The notes under the pieces were generated by a model, which did not search any database, was not told where the DNA came from, and saw only the letters and a list, made by a program, of their open reading frames with translations. Shown here one piece after another: positions 11,302 through 22,194 of a DNA stretch of 64,000 nt (its first letter is position 1; every line of letters starts with the position of its first letter). The translations under genes were made by a program, and so were the position numbers. Origin of the DNA: Craspedostauros australis (Eukaryota > Bacillariophyta > Bacillariophyceae > Mastogloiales > Achnanthaceae); assembly GCA_026770025.1 (NCBI GenBank), contig JAMXDE010000005.1, positions 372,001 to 436,000 on the forward strand. The letters run 5' to 3'.

Positions 11302-12124
11302 GGAACAACTATGATGTGAGTGGGAGGAGGGAAGAAGGAGATCACTCCTTTCCCTTCGCTCGCTGAGATTTCGGCGGAAACATCGTCAGAGAATGGACGA
11401 GAATCAGTGCGACAGAGGGAGCGGAAGCGATGAATCACATGGAAACACCATCCGGACACCAAGCAAGAACCGTTCTGCTCGCGCCAGTGCAAGGAGAGAA
11501 AGGAACACACGAGACCAGGAGCATCCGTGCTCTCCGCCTTTTCTGCACACCCAAGTCGTGCCGTTCGATGTGCCTCGTCCATCTTTTGAGGCGTGGAAGT
11601 CGTTGGCGATGGGCAGTACTCTTCTGCCTCCACCACACCAGTACCCAATGTAACGGCGCTGGCGATGGCGATGACACTCATGTCGGCATCCGCATCATCC
11701 ATGTTCGTGGGAATGCATGTGGGTGGAGCAAGAGGGAAGAGGCGCTCCCACTGCCTTGCGATCATGCGGCATTTGGAAACACGCTCGGTGACATGATGAA
11801 TGCCTTCTTGTGGATTCCGTTCATCTGTCTTGCTTGGTTGTACGGAGACAAAGTCCATTCGTGTCGAAAAGACTCTTGACAAGTGCCAAATCGCACAGCG
11901 GGATGGAGTTGACCTCAGCTGGGAGTTGAGGTAACTATTCATATATGTCATTTCTATGGAAAATACGTTGTATCACTGTTCTACCAACAAACCCAGTTCG
12001 TGTTTGATTTCTGCTCACCAGTCCCATGTCAAATGCATACTGTAGTCTACGAAAAGGCAGCGCAGCTGTTAACGACACAATGAAGTGATTGTGGCATTCA
12101 ATAGGATGTGGATCACTCTTGGCT
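11302..12124. other. Unassigned stretch left of the transposon remnant
   Basis: A minus-strand open frame covers 11259-11951, with a segment starting MDDADADMSVIAIAS at about 11702 that could be an N-terminal exon. Evidence is too weak to call a gene. Confidence 0.3.
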
Positions 12125-12969
12125 CTAGTAATTAACTTGGTATGGACTGAAGCCTCCAGATTGAATAGACAGTTGTGTGAGAAAGGCAATTGTTTTTAAC
12201 ACCTCCTTATGGCGTTCTCTATCTGACCTGTATGTGTTCCCCAAGATCGCCCATCTCTTGAATTGCCGATTGATTGTTTCATGGTGCGCACGAGCATTGG
12301 ACTTTGCTCGTCGGTTCGACTTCGACACATAGCTGCTTGGCTTCAGCACATGGGGCCCACCATACCCCCCATCGGCCTCCACACATTCTCCTTTCATCAG
12401 TCTGTTCGCGAGGAAGGCATTGAATATCTTTTGATCTGACCACCTGCTACATGGAAAAGGACCAATTGCCCAAACAATGCTGCCTGTTTGAATTGAGATT
12501 GCTACTTCATATCTTAATCCAGACGTCTTGAACTTGTGGCTGTACCACTTTGTGCTGAAAGGCATTGGCTTGCGGATCCGAAAGTCAGTGCCATCCACAG
12601 TAACATGACAAGTTCAAGGTTTTGAAGAGTTCAAGCGGTTTTGCCATTTGATCTGGAAGGAAGTGTGAGAAGATGTTGAATTCAATACAGGCATTGGGCA
12701 CATTGCAGAAGGCAGAACAAGCACAGCACAAAGTCACTTACCACTTCTTTGTAACATTGCTGAATGCAAGCAATCATTTGCCAGATCCACTTTCGAAGTG
12801 TGTGTGGATCAGCTCCAACTGTTGCCTTCAATACATCGTAGGTGGGGTAGTTCTTGAGAAAGTGAAGAGCCCAGAACAGATGCTTCGGTTGTGCCTTGGC
12901 TGGGAGCACACATTGATTCCATACCTCCTTGCACAGCTTGGGCATGATGCCAAACCATGCAATGAATGC
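12125..12969 (-). mobile_element. DDE_Tnp_4 (PIF/Harbinger or IS5-like) transposase remnant
   Basis: Two exons are visible on the minus strand: 12969-12742 and 12652-12125, with an 89 nt GTAAGT...CCAG intron. Exon 1 (KHLFWALHFLKNYPTYDVLK) resembles the N-terminal helix-turn-helix part of this family. Exon 2 holds VDGTDFRIRKP (first catalytic Asp), a WAIGPFPCSRWSDQKIF segment and EADGGYGGP (second Asp). A TGA (12614-12616) interrupts the reading frame just before VDGTD, and the 5' end breaks off at a stop near 12970, so the copy is dead. A solo LTR follows at 13057. TIRs were not identified. The family assignment rests on motif memory, not a search. Confidence 0.75.
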
Positions 12970-13056
12970 TCATCTTGAGGTTTCCGACCATCCACCCTTG
13001 GGAGCCAGGCTCCCCACCAGGAAGAATCCAATGGATTTGAAGTCAGAAGAGGAGTG

Positions 13057-13864
13057 TGTTGGCAAGTTCCATGATTGGGAGCCTATGATCGTGGAAGACG
13101 GTATTGTTGATAGTCGTTCTGTTTGCTATTTCATTACGTTGAGACTCCAATCCTCTTGGTGTCTGCTCTCTTGCCCAATGCTCTCAGCGCGTTTGTCTGT
13201 CTCATAGATTCAGTCTCCTACTATGAGTTGGTGTGCAAGATGCTCTCTTGCTACTCTTCGTATTCTCTCTCTCTCTCTCTCTCTCTCTCAATATCATGCA
13301 CTCGTGCTACACGATACTTCTCGTTCGATGCGTATTCTGCATTCAATACTTTGTTCGTTCCTTACTGGTTCCTACTCCATGAGTACTTACCATTTGAACT
13401 TTACCTATCGTATCCATGATCTCGATGTCCTTCGGTCATCGGATCTTCGCCTCCTGCTCTGACATGGAGACAGATGTCGACGTGGTGACATGATGACATC
13501 CTGTCAACGTCAGTAGGCATCCTTCTGCTCTCCAGATGTCATGTTCCATTGGTGATGCAGTAGTCTGTCAGATGATATCGTCATCTGAGGTTTAGTTGGG
13601 AAGTACCTCGAGATTCTCTCGGTACCATTGATGGATGGATGGACGGACGATATTTCCAATTCTCTCAGAAATCGTCGATTGCAAATTTCCTCCAGAAATT
13701 CTGCTCATTTTCATGTGTTCCATTTCCGCTGTAATTCTGACAAATCACAGCACACTATCTACAAGAATGTAGATGTACCGTCCAAGTGCGTATGAGAGAA
13801 TAACGGGTGAACGATGCACATATACACGTACATCTCGACATATACTCACATGTACATCTCGACA
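13057..13864 (-). mobile_element. Solo LTR, Ty1/copia family (same family as the 28-35 kb element)
   Basis: This 808 bp sequence begins TGTTGGCAAGTTCC and ends CATCTCGACA on the plus strand. It is the reverse complement of the copia LTRs at 28464 and 33869 and keeps the TG...CA termini. It visibly resembles the 3' LTR more than the 5' LTR. No coding region lies next to it, so it is a solo LTR. A clean target-site duplication is not obvious. It contains a CT dinucleotide run near 13265-13290. Confidence 0.85.
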
Positions 13865-13915
13865 CACATCATCGCCCTCCAGGAATGGTGCTGTCTGCGT
13901 GTTTGTGAGCGTGCC

Positions 13916-14487
13916 TGTTGGAAGGCTCCGCGCACGGAGAATCGGTAGTAGCCACACTCTTTGTCGAAAGTGTTTCTGTTACTGTTACTGTTACTGATGT
14001 TGCAATTGATTGTTGATGAGCGAGCATGGGGAATGAGATGATCAAGATGCTCGCTTGATCCATCTCTTCCTTGCTCTCATTGCTTGGTGCAATCCTCTTG
14101 CACCTCCATGCACATTGCTCTCATGTTGCTCGTTGATGTTGACTTGATCATCAACGTTGTCGTCTTTCTCTCGTTGTCTCGTTGTTGTTCCGTTCTCAGG
14201 TTTTGTTGAATCTGATGATTGATCAAATCTGATGGAATGTTTAAAACATATTTCATTCCTGTAGACCTGGTAGGTAAGGTCTTGATGTGATGTCACGTGT
14301 GGTGGATACTGTGGTATCCGCTGGTATCGCGGTATCCTGGCGTCGTAGTGTCGCGGTATCCTCGTGGTATCGCGGTGGTATCGCTGTGACGTCATAGTTT
14401 TGGGTCGTGATTCCGCCACCAAATATTCTGGATGATGGCGCGCAAGTGTGACTGATGCATACACATCCGAGTACACACATTCCGACA
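13916..14487 (-). mobile_element. Solo LTR-like repeat, second family, copy 1
   Basis: This 572 bp repeat bounded by TGTTGGAAGGCTCC and CACATTCCGACA recurs at 36964-37536 in the same orientation. Its termini resemble those of the copia LTRs (reverse strand TGTCGG...CCAACA), which suggests a related copia-type LTR. Internally it carries CTGTTA repeats and a GGTATC-rich run of short degenerate repeats. Orientation is inferred from the termini. No flanking duplication was recognised. Confidence 0.7.
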
Positions 14488-17225
14488 CGCGCCGTACTGG
14501 CAGTCTTTGACCGGGCGCAATTGACCACAGCGACATGAATAGTACATTTCAATGGATGGATGTATGGATGTATGGATGAGAGAGTGAATGTGTCAACGGA
14601 AGTGGCTGCTGCTTCCTGGGCGCATGTACCTATTGATTCTGTTGGATTTGGCAGGAAGCAAACATTCTCTCCACGGCTGCGATTAGCAGAGAGCACGGCG
14701 TATTGTCATCACAGGAGCGTGCACAAGTGCATCCAGCACAAACAAAATATTCATAAGCTCTCTCACATCATCACTTCCCATGATGCAATCATTCAGTTTG
14801 TCTGCCTGCCTGCCTGCATGTGTCTCTTGCGGCCTTCGTCATCGTTGGTGGCCGTTGACTCTTTCCAACCACGGAAAAGCCTTCCATGCTGATGCAGTTG
14901 TTGGTGGATCACTCCGACCCTCCAAAGCATCCGTCCTTGGGTTGACTGACGGAAGCGTTGTTCCATTCCCCCTGCCATCCAGTTTCAGCCTCTCCCCATC
15001 CTCCATCTTCAAACGAACCAACGCAGAATGGTAACAGCATCAACAACACCAACCATGCAAGTTGGTGGATGGATGAAAGAGCCACTGATAGAACACAGAT
15101 GAAAATGGGTACCTACCTCAAAATTGGGAGTGATCAAGTCCATCAATGAAGTAGAGTGAAGCTGTGTGATAGTGTTATTGTGCTCTGAGTGATTAATTGA
15201 TGTTAGATAGTATGTATGCTGGCCCAATTCAGAACTGTTGGAGTCTGAATTGTGAGCAGATGGAGATGAAGTGATGTAAATTGGTGCTGAGGCAACATGT
15301 GTTGCAACACACAGCAGAGCATGAAGTTGTGGTCAAGTTTGCAAGGATGAGGAGGTTCATGGTGCCTCCATTATCAATCTTGCTTCTTGGAACAACTATG
15401 ATGCATGCAACAAATCCAATGCTTGCAGAAATGCAATCTTGCCAAATTTGATGGGATTGCTGAGCTTGTATCTGAGCCACGATGCTCAGATACATTCACT
15501 CAACAAGACAGTAGATATGCCCTGTGAGGGTGGATTTGCAGGGGTTCAGACATACATGCTCAGATGCACATAAGGACGGTGACAGGCAGGGCCTGACGTC
15601 CATGTATTAGCTCGCTACCATCCTCAGACAACAAGACAGGTATCTGAGGGCCGTCGGGAGCTGCGGTAAATTATATCAACAGAGAAAGATAAAACGGTTC
15701 GTGACCAAACATCTCATGCTTGACCTGACGCAGTCTATGGAGAACAAGATTAGACATAGACTAAGGTGAATATAGACTTTGATCTGATAGCTGCTGCTTC
15801 CACCTAGACGGTACTCGCGGTTGTATCGAGCACAAGCCGCTCACCTCTTCTCTCCGTCTGAGTCTCTTCTTCATGCATGGTGCTTCCTTGTTGCCGAAAT
15901 TGTGACGAGAACACGTGAAGGACGAGAGCAATCATCACGCTTGGACGACAAAGCCGCCTCGCGGTCACAACGGAAGAACACGCCCTCGACAATTATGGCA
16001 TGGCGAGGGAGCAAATAGTATCACCGTGTGATAGTTCAGTAAGCCCGATGTCCGTCTGTCCGTATACCGGCTGGCCATAAATGAAAGCAGACGCACCACG
16101 CAGCATTCGCGCAAAAGTGTGTGTGACAAGAAGGCACGAGGCAGTGCCAGAGACAAAAGCAAAAGTGCCAAAGGATGACAGACGCACCACACAACGCGCG
16201 TTACGAAGAAGACCGCGGGACGGAACCGCACCGCATCTCGCGACATGTTCAGAGAGATGGTGGTGCCGTGCGAGTAGTAGAGGCGACAAGAACAACTGCG
16301 TAGCCTATCACGCGAGTAGGTCTGTACCTGCGAACCTTAGAACCACCAGCGTGTGTGTGTGTTGTGTGTTGTGTGGGTGTGTGTGAGTGTCCAACAGCAA
16401 GACACAAGGAAGTCCAACAGCGCCGGCAACAACAGAGACAGCAAAACAACACCGACAACAGCGGCAACATTCAAAATCGTCGTGACAGGCCCGAATGCTT
16501 GTTGCAACAGACTGAGCGAGAGAAGAGAGAGGATCACCTTCGACAACGCATCTCCCCAAACACCAACTCCTTGAACTCTCCCAGTCTGTGCCAAAGCAAA
16601 CAAGAGAGGAAGCGGCGGACGAGGACAGCAACGAGGGAGTGTTTCCGCAGACCAACTTGAATAGAGCAGAGTGCTCTAGTCGAGTGTTCTTGCTTGACAT
16701 CTTCGCAGCCATCTGCAATAACAACGACAACAACGACAACAACGACAGCGCCAAAAGTCGGAGCCTGCCACTTCGCTAAACTCCAATTCCATTCAGTGTG
16801 CCTCATTCGCACGCTTGGAGACGTGCCACTGCCGTTGCAATCGTCATTGCCATTGGCAACAACATTAGCATTAGCTTTAGCATTGCGACCATTCAGCCAT
16901 ACTGCACAAAAAGAGAGAACTTCCGCGACAAGGAACGTGTCAAGAGAGGTCGCCACCACCACCACTCCTCTGCCATCTTGCTACAGCAACGACAACAGCG
17001 CGGAACAACGCAGTGCTGACCTTCGCTCCTTCACGAGAAAACCGGGGCTGTCAAAACAAGGACCAACGAGAAATCGAAACCTCCCACCTCAGGACAAGGC
17101 AGCCAAGCAACCACCCTGCATCCGCGCCCTCATTCATAACCTCCACAGAACAGCACCAGCACTTGCACCTATACACGCATAGTCATACGCATACACATAC
17201 GCATAGCCATACCAACTACCTTCGG
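14488..17225. other. Long region without a confident gene
   Basis: It contains ATGGATGT and CTGC microsatellites near 14558-14578 and 14800-14820, a TG-rich run at 16350-16390 and an ACAACG repeat near 16717-16746. The last ~400 bases before 17226, with CA-rich and CATACGCATA repeats, look like 5' UTR of the next gene. No RNA gene or protein domain was recognised. Confidence 0.5.
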
Positions 17226-18905
17226 ATGCCGCCCAAGATGAAGACGAACGCATCGTCGGACGATGGCGAGTCCGCCGTGTCCTACTCCTCTTCGACGACG
17301 TCCACGAGCAGCGAGGAGAGCCCCATCAAGGTGGCAAAGCGAGGATCGTCGAGCAAGAAGAAGAGCAGTGAGGCCGGTGCCGTCGCTACCAGCAGCAGCA
17401 GCAGCAGCAAGAGCGGATCCAAGGACAGATCATCAAAGAGCAGCAGCGGCAGTTCCAGGGACGCATCCTCCTCCTCCAAGTCGTCCAAGAAGTCCAAATC
17501 GTCCAAGAGCAGCAAGCGAAAGAGCGGGAGCAGCCGATCAGACAGAGACAAGGATGGAGACAAAGATAAGGACAAAGATAAGGATAAGGACAAGGACAAG
17601 GAACGATCGAAAGACAAGGAAGGAAAGAGCAAGTCGTCGTCGTCGTCATCCAGAAAGTCCAGCAAAAGCAAGGACAAAGACAAAGACAAGGATAAGGATC
17701 GAGACAAGGACAAAGACAAGGATAAGGATAAGCCACCGACCCGTCCTCCGTCATCATCCTCATCCAGGCGCCCGAAGGGCAGCAGCAGTCGCCACTCGAG
17801 ATCAATTCCAGCTGTGTCCCCCACACCCTCAGCCAAAGAAAAGGTGACGCCGCCTCCCAAGAAGGGCATCACCTTCAATGCCAAGCTCAAGGTCACGCTC
17901 ATCCCTTCGCTCAGAGACTACTCTCCCGCAGAAATTCACGACACCTGGTACCAGCCCAACGAGTACGGTTTCATGGAGGATGAATGCGACGTCACCTCGC
18001 AGCTCATGGACCAGGGACGCCCGCTCACGGAATCGCTCTGCCCCCGCGGACTGGAGTGCTGGACGGTCGACGGCGAGAAGCTCAAGGAGCACAACGTCTC
18101 CGTCGCCATCGATCTCGTTTGGAACGCGCAGATAGAGCACTGGAAGGACGCCGCGGCGCAGGCTGCTGCGAAGGCATCGAGCGGCAACGGTGCCGCGCCC
18201 ACCAATCCAGCACTGCTAGACTCGTCGGAGGCCATATCCAAGCTCTACTGCCAGATATCCGTGCCGTGCCTGGAGCAAGCGATGGGGTTGGGCCAGGACG
18301 ATGAACGGGCGGTCAGGGGGTACCTCGCGGCGGCCAGGAGCATGGAGAAGTCGAGGCGGAACATGCGGTCGTTGACGAGGGGCACGAGCGTTCGGGATGC
18401 CAAGGGAAAGCTGTTCTCGGCCGCCCCCATGGTCAAGCCAATCCTCAAGAAGACGATGCCCAAGCGCGCGTCATCGGACCGCACCGGCATGCTCACCAAG
18501 AGGGGATCGGCGTCCAAGCGGGACCTGCTCGTTTCACCCGGCGGCAAAATACGGCGCGTGGCGTCCTCCCTCGCCGTCCTCAGAAGCCCCGGCACGTCAT
18601 CCAGCTCTTCGCCAGGCGTCTCGCCCGGCACCCGATCCACGATCAGCAGCATCCAGAACAGGGGACTTCCCAAGATCCCGTCATCGGGCGGCTCCGTGTG
18701 CTCGCAAAGATCCACCGCGTCGTCCAAGAATTCTCGCAAAATCACCTACCGTCCCAAGAAGACGAGGATACCGCTGTCGCCCACCAACTCCATGTGCAGC
18801 GCATTGACCGAGTCCTCCGCCTACCGTCGCACTTCGGTGGCATCCGTCGCATCCAGCGATGATGGCAATTCGTTGCGTCGCAAACTCAAGACGCCGGTTT
18901 TGTGA
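17226..18905 (+). CDS. Lys/Asp-repeat protein with a conserved W...RGLE region
   Basis: The single-exon frame of 559 residues starts at MPPKMKTN (17226); upstream codons are His/Thr repeats typical of UTR. Residues ~20-205 are Ser/Lys-rich with long DK runs (about 120-135 and 152-170). Around 218-285 there is a compact ordered region, with DYSPAEIHDTWYQPNEYGF followed by CPRGLECWT. It resembles a short region of unknown function seen in many diatom proteins. The C-terminal half is basic and Ser-rich (KKTMPKRAS, RKITYRPKKTRIPLSP), with many potential kinase or CDK sites. A nucleic-acid-associated or scaffold role is possible but unproven. Confidence 0.75.
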   Translation: MPPKMKTNASSDDGESAVSYSSSTTSTSSEESPIKVAKRGSSSKKKSSEAGAVATSSSSSSKSGSKDRSSKSSSGSSRDASSSSKSSKKSKSSKSSKRKSGSSRSDRDKDGDKDKDKDKDKDKDKERSKDKEGKSKSSSSSSRKSSKSKDKDKDKDKDRDKDKDKDKDKPPTRPPSSSSSRRPKGSSSRHSRSIPAVSPTPSAKEKVTPPPKKGITFNAKLKVTLIPSLRDYSPAEIHDTWYQPNEYGFMEDECDVTSQLMDQGRPLTESLCPRGLECWTVDGEKLKEHNVSVAIDLVWNAQIEHWKDAAAQAAAKASSGNGAAPTNPALLDSSEAISKLYCQISVPCLEQAMGLGQDDERAVRGYLAAARSMEKSRRNMRSLTRGTSVRDAKGKLFSAAPMVKPILKKTMPKRASSDRTGMLTKRGSASKRDLLVSPGGKIRRVASSLAVLRSPGTSSSSSPGVSPGTRSTISSIQNRGLPKIPSSGGSVCSQRSTASSKNSRKITYRPKKTRIPLSPTNSMCSALTESSAYRRTSVASVASSDDGNSLRRKLKTPVL

Positions 18906-19516
18906 TAGCAGCAGCAGCAGTGGGTGGCTGGGTGAGTGAGACCAAACATCACGCCTACGATAGGGGGAAAGGCTGCACATTGGCGTGCGTCGTAAAGGCA
19001 TGGGTTATTAGGTCTGAATATTCATCCACAAGCTCGATTTGCGAATGCAAAATTACCAATGTGCAGCTTGAAGATAACGTATAGTCGATGTAGAGTATGG
19101 TACCACACACACACACACACTCTCTCTCTCTCTCTCTCTCTCCAGATAGTCGTATCGTAGAATAGCTCATAGAATAGTATGCACGAGCAGGCATAATAGA
19201 TCATCAGGTTGGACATCCGTGCATCTCTTTGGCGTTTGGTGGTTTGATTCCTCGGTCGCGATAGCGTGTTCGCCCTCTACCAATCGTCGACCCATGCGAC
19301 TCTTCCAACACCACAAGAAACAGTTCGGACAAAAACGCACCTGAACACCATCACCACCAACCGTTTCGATCTGTTGGGCACATCACCGGCAGATGGACAT
19401 AAAAAAGAACATTGTTCCTCTTCTTGGTCTGTCTCTTCCGCGCCAAGATTCCATTCCGTGGTTGCCACATGACCGTCGTCTTGTCCTCTTCTCTTGTGCT
19501 GGAGACATCCAACTGA
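18906..19516. other. Intergenic region between the two plus-strand genes
   Basis: It holds an (AC)n(TC)n compound microsatellite at about 19106-19142. No gene was seen. Confidence 0.6.
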
Positions 19517-19600
19517 ACACAATCATATATTAGAGCACAATCATATATTATATTAGAGCACAATCATATATTATATTAGAGCACAATCATATAGTAGAGC
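19517..19600. repeat. Tandem repeat CACAATCATATATTA..., about four units
   Basis: Four imperfect 18-23 bp units containing CAATCATATA and TTAGAG stand head to tail. They end 38 bp upstream of the PPR start codon, so they fall in its 5' UTR or core promoter. Confidence 0.85.
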
Positions 19601-19637
19601 ACACACATTGAGTACTTGTTGCAAGAGACAACCAACC

Positions 19638-21617
19638 ATGCTTCGATTTGCCGCATCAACGGCCTTCTTCGCGCTGCTCTGCTGCGGTGATGGCAGCACA
19701 GCATTCGTCGTCCCAGACGCCAAGCGCGGCCAGGCTCCATGGGCGGCGCTGCCTTCGTCCACGCCCACTCTTGCCACTGCCTCATGTCCAACATCGCCCT
19801 TCGCGTCTCGCCTGCGGTCCACGCGGACAAACACGGGCACGGATGCTGGTGTGGATCGACGGGAACGTGCACGATCGCCACCATCCTTCGAGACGGCCTT
19901 CCGCAGGGCAATCCAGCAGGGGGCGGCCGCCAAGGCAGAGCGGATCCTGCTCAGGGAGCCGCAGGGCCATGTCACCACCTACCACTACACCCTGCTGCTC
20001 AATGCCTGGTGCAAGTCCAGATCGCCGCAGGGCCCCCAACGCGCGGATGCCCTGCTCGACATCATGAAGGCATCGCAGCACGTGCAGCCGAATCACGTCA
20101 GCTACACCTGCGTCATCCAATGCTGGGCCCGGTCGCCGCAGCACCAGCAGCGGTATCACACCAGCAACAGCCACGCCGTGGCGCGCATCCGAACGCTGCT
20201 GGCGGAGCTCAAGGAGCACCAGCTGCGACTGGGAGACAAGGACCGCCTCATCTCGACCCGAACCTACAACACGGCCCTGCAGGTCTTCGTCATGGACGGT
20301 CAGACAGAGCAGGCCAAGGACATGGTGCAGGAGATGTTCGAGGAGCACTACATCCACGGCAACGACAACTGCAAGCCGGACACGACCACCTTCAACATCC
20401 TGCTCAACACGTGGTCGAAGGCCTCGCCGTACACGCGCAATGCGCCGCAGCGAGCGCAGGCCACGTTGCAGCGCATGAAGGAGCATGCGAAGAATGGCAA
20501 CTTCGACACGCGGCCGGACATCGTCACGTACAACACCCTCATCGATGTTTGGGCCCGATCCAAGCAGAACGATGCGCCGCAGAAGGCCGAGGAGGTCCTG
20601 CGCAGTCTGCAGGGGGATGGCATCGACGCTGCCGTTCGTCCTGACATCTTCACGTACCACTCCGTCATGAACGCGTATGCCAAACGAGGGAACTGCACCA
20701 AGGTCGAGTCGTTGCTGAAGGAGATCGAGAGGCCCGCCATCCAGTCATTCAACATCCTGCTGCATGCGATCTCGCGCAACAACAGGAGCTGCAAGAGCTC
20801 CCCGCAGAAGGCCAGCGATCTGCTGGAGCAGATCAAAGCCAGAAATTTGGTGCCCGGCACCATCACGTACAACACGATCATGAATATTTGGAGCAAATCG
20901 GGGCGCAAGGACGCTGCCGAACGCGCCCAGGCCTTGCTCAGCGAAATGCCCCTTCCCAACGTCATTTCGTACTCCACCGTGCTCGATGCCTGGGCTCGAC
21001 AACCAAATGCGACCGCGGCGCAGGATCTGCTGGAGGATATGATCGTGTCGGACCGTGTCAAACCCAACGTGCGTTCCTTCACCACGGTCTTGAGCGCGTG
21101 GTCGCGATCCCGTCTGCCGGAGGCGCCGCAACGTGTCGAGTCCCTCCTCGCGCGAATGAAGCAGTACCACAAGGAGCGCACCTTCCCCAACGTCAAGCCG
21201 AACGAATTGAGCTACACCATGTACATCGATTGCCTCGCCAAATCCAACCGCACGGACGCCGCGGAGCAGGCCGAGACCGTGCTTCGGACGATGAAGCAAA
21301 AGTACGAGGCCGGCGAGAAGCAGCTCAAGCCCACCGTCGTGACATACAGCGCCGTCATCGTGGCATGGTCGCGAACCCGCAACAATCCCAACGCCGTGCC
21401 GCGCGTGGAGGCCCTGCTCGAGGAGATGAAGTCGGCACAATCGCTGTCGCCGGATGTCCAGAGCATCAACGGCGTGCTGCGCACCATCGCGTACTCCAAG
21501 CTCCCGGATAAGCTGCAGCGCACGGAGAAGGTCATCCAGTGGATGAAGGAAAGCGGTCTGCGCCCCGATCATCACACCAAGCAGGCCGTGGCGAAGTACC
21601 AAGGGATCTTGTTCTAA
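19638..21617 (+). CDS. Plastid-targeted pentatricopeptide-repeat (PPR) protein
   Basis: The single-exon frame of 659 residues starts at MLRFAASTAFFALLCCG. A signal peptide is followed by STAFVVP, the F-containing transit motif of diatom plastid proteins. From about residue 110 to the end there are roughly thirteen degenerate 35-residue PPR motifs, for example TYHYTLLLNAWCKS, TYNTLIDVWARS, SYSTVLDAWARQ and TYSAVIVAWSR, several followed by APQ(R/K)AE-type second helices. PPR proteins bind organellar RNA in a one-repeat-one-base manner and guide processing or stability; here the target would be a plastid transcript. No C-terminal SMR, DYW or other catalytic domain is visible. An in-frame Met 10 codons upstream (19608) exists but would spoil the signal peptide. 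Confidence 0.88.
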   Translation: MLRFAASTAFFALLCCGDGSTAFVVPDAKRGQAPWAALPSSTPTLATASCPTSPFASRLRSTRTNTGTDAGVDRRERARSPPSFETAFRRAIQQGAAAKAERILLREPQGHVTTYHYTLLLNAWCKSRSPQGPQRADALLDIMKASQHVQPNHVSYTCVIQCWARSPQHQQRYHTSNSHAVARIRTLLAELKEHQLRLGDKDRLISTRTYNTALQVFVMDGQTEQAKDMVQEMFEEHYIHGNDNCKPDTTTFNILLNTWSKASPYTRNAPQRAQATLQRMKEHAKNGNFDTRPDIVTYNTLIDVWARSKQNDAPQKAEEVLRSLQGDGIDAAVRPDIFTYHSVMNAYAKRGNCTKVESLLKEIERPAIQSFNILLHAISRNNRSCKSSPQKASDLLEQIKARNLVPGTITYNTIMNIWSKSGRKDAAERAQALLSEMPLPNVISYSTVLDAWARQPNATAAQDLLEDMIVSDRVKPNVRSFTTVLSAWSRSRLPEAPQRVESLLARMKQYHKERTFPNVKPNELSYTMYIDCLAKSNRTDAAEQAETVLRTMKQKYEAGEKQLKPTVVTYSAVIVAWSRTRNNPNAVPRVEALLEEMKSAQSLSPDVQSINGVLRTIAYSKLPDKLQRTEKVIQWMKESGLRPDHHTKQAVAKYQGILF

Positions 21618-22194
21618 GATATTGTAGAATATTATATACTACTCGAAGTGGAGCAGTACTATTGTACTTCTGATTCTGCAACACTCTTTTGTTGTCTTCG
21701 TATCACGCCAAGGAGACGCGAGCATTTTTAGTGCTTATTGTGGCATTGGATGGCGCACAAGCAGCTGCATCCTGTGCAGCAGAGCAGAGACCACGATCGA
21801 TGCAAAGCCTTGCGCCCTGTGCCCAAAATCTTAAGTTTCCCTTCAATTCAATGCCTTTTCGCATCAGGACAGTTTGGCATGATCGGTCCAGCTGAAGTCC
21901 TGCCAACCAATGACATCAAAACACGGATGCACGATTACATTTCAAATCAAGAGGAGAAACTCCGGGTTGCAAAACGAACACAGACCAAAGCAATGAAGCA
22001 AAATCCATGCATAATCATACTCACATTGTATTCTAGTCTCTTAGTTACAAACACATCTCTGAGTTACTAGTTGTCAACAGAGCCAGGCAGTATCCTCGTC
22101 CAAATACGGGCGAGTTCACTGCTGGAAAACAACAACGCTGCGTGATGTGCAGGCGGTATGGACACCATGCCAATTTTGCACTCACGTTGTGGGA
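21618..22194. other. Convergent intergenic region
   Basis: 3' flanks of the PPR and ATPase genes; A+T-rich just after the PPR stop. No feature was recognised. Confidence 0.6.

Noticed and set aside
15560-15680. Possible structured RNA near the palindromic GGCAGGGCCTGACG stretch
   Set aside because: No cloverleaf, no conserved RNA boxes, and no neighbouring promoter elements could be recognised.
19106-19142. Promoter signal in the AC/TC repeat
   Set aside because: A simple dinucleotide microsatellite with no further support.
19739-20660. Long overlapping frames on both strands within the PPR gene
   Set aside because: Ala/Gly/Arg-rich shadows of the PPR frame, with no domain of their own.
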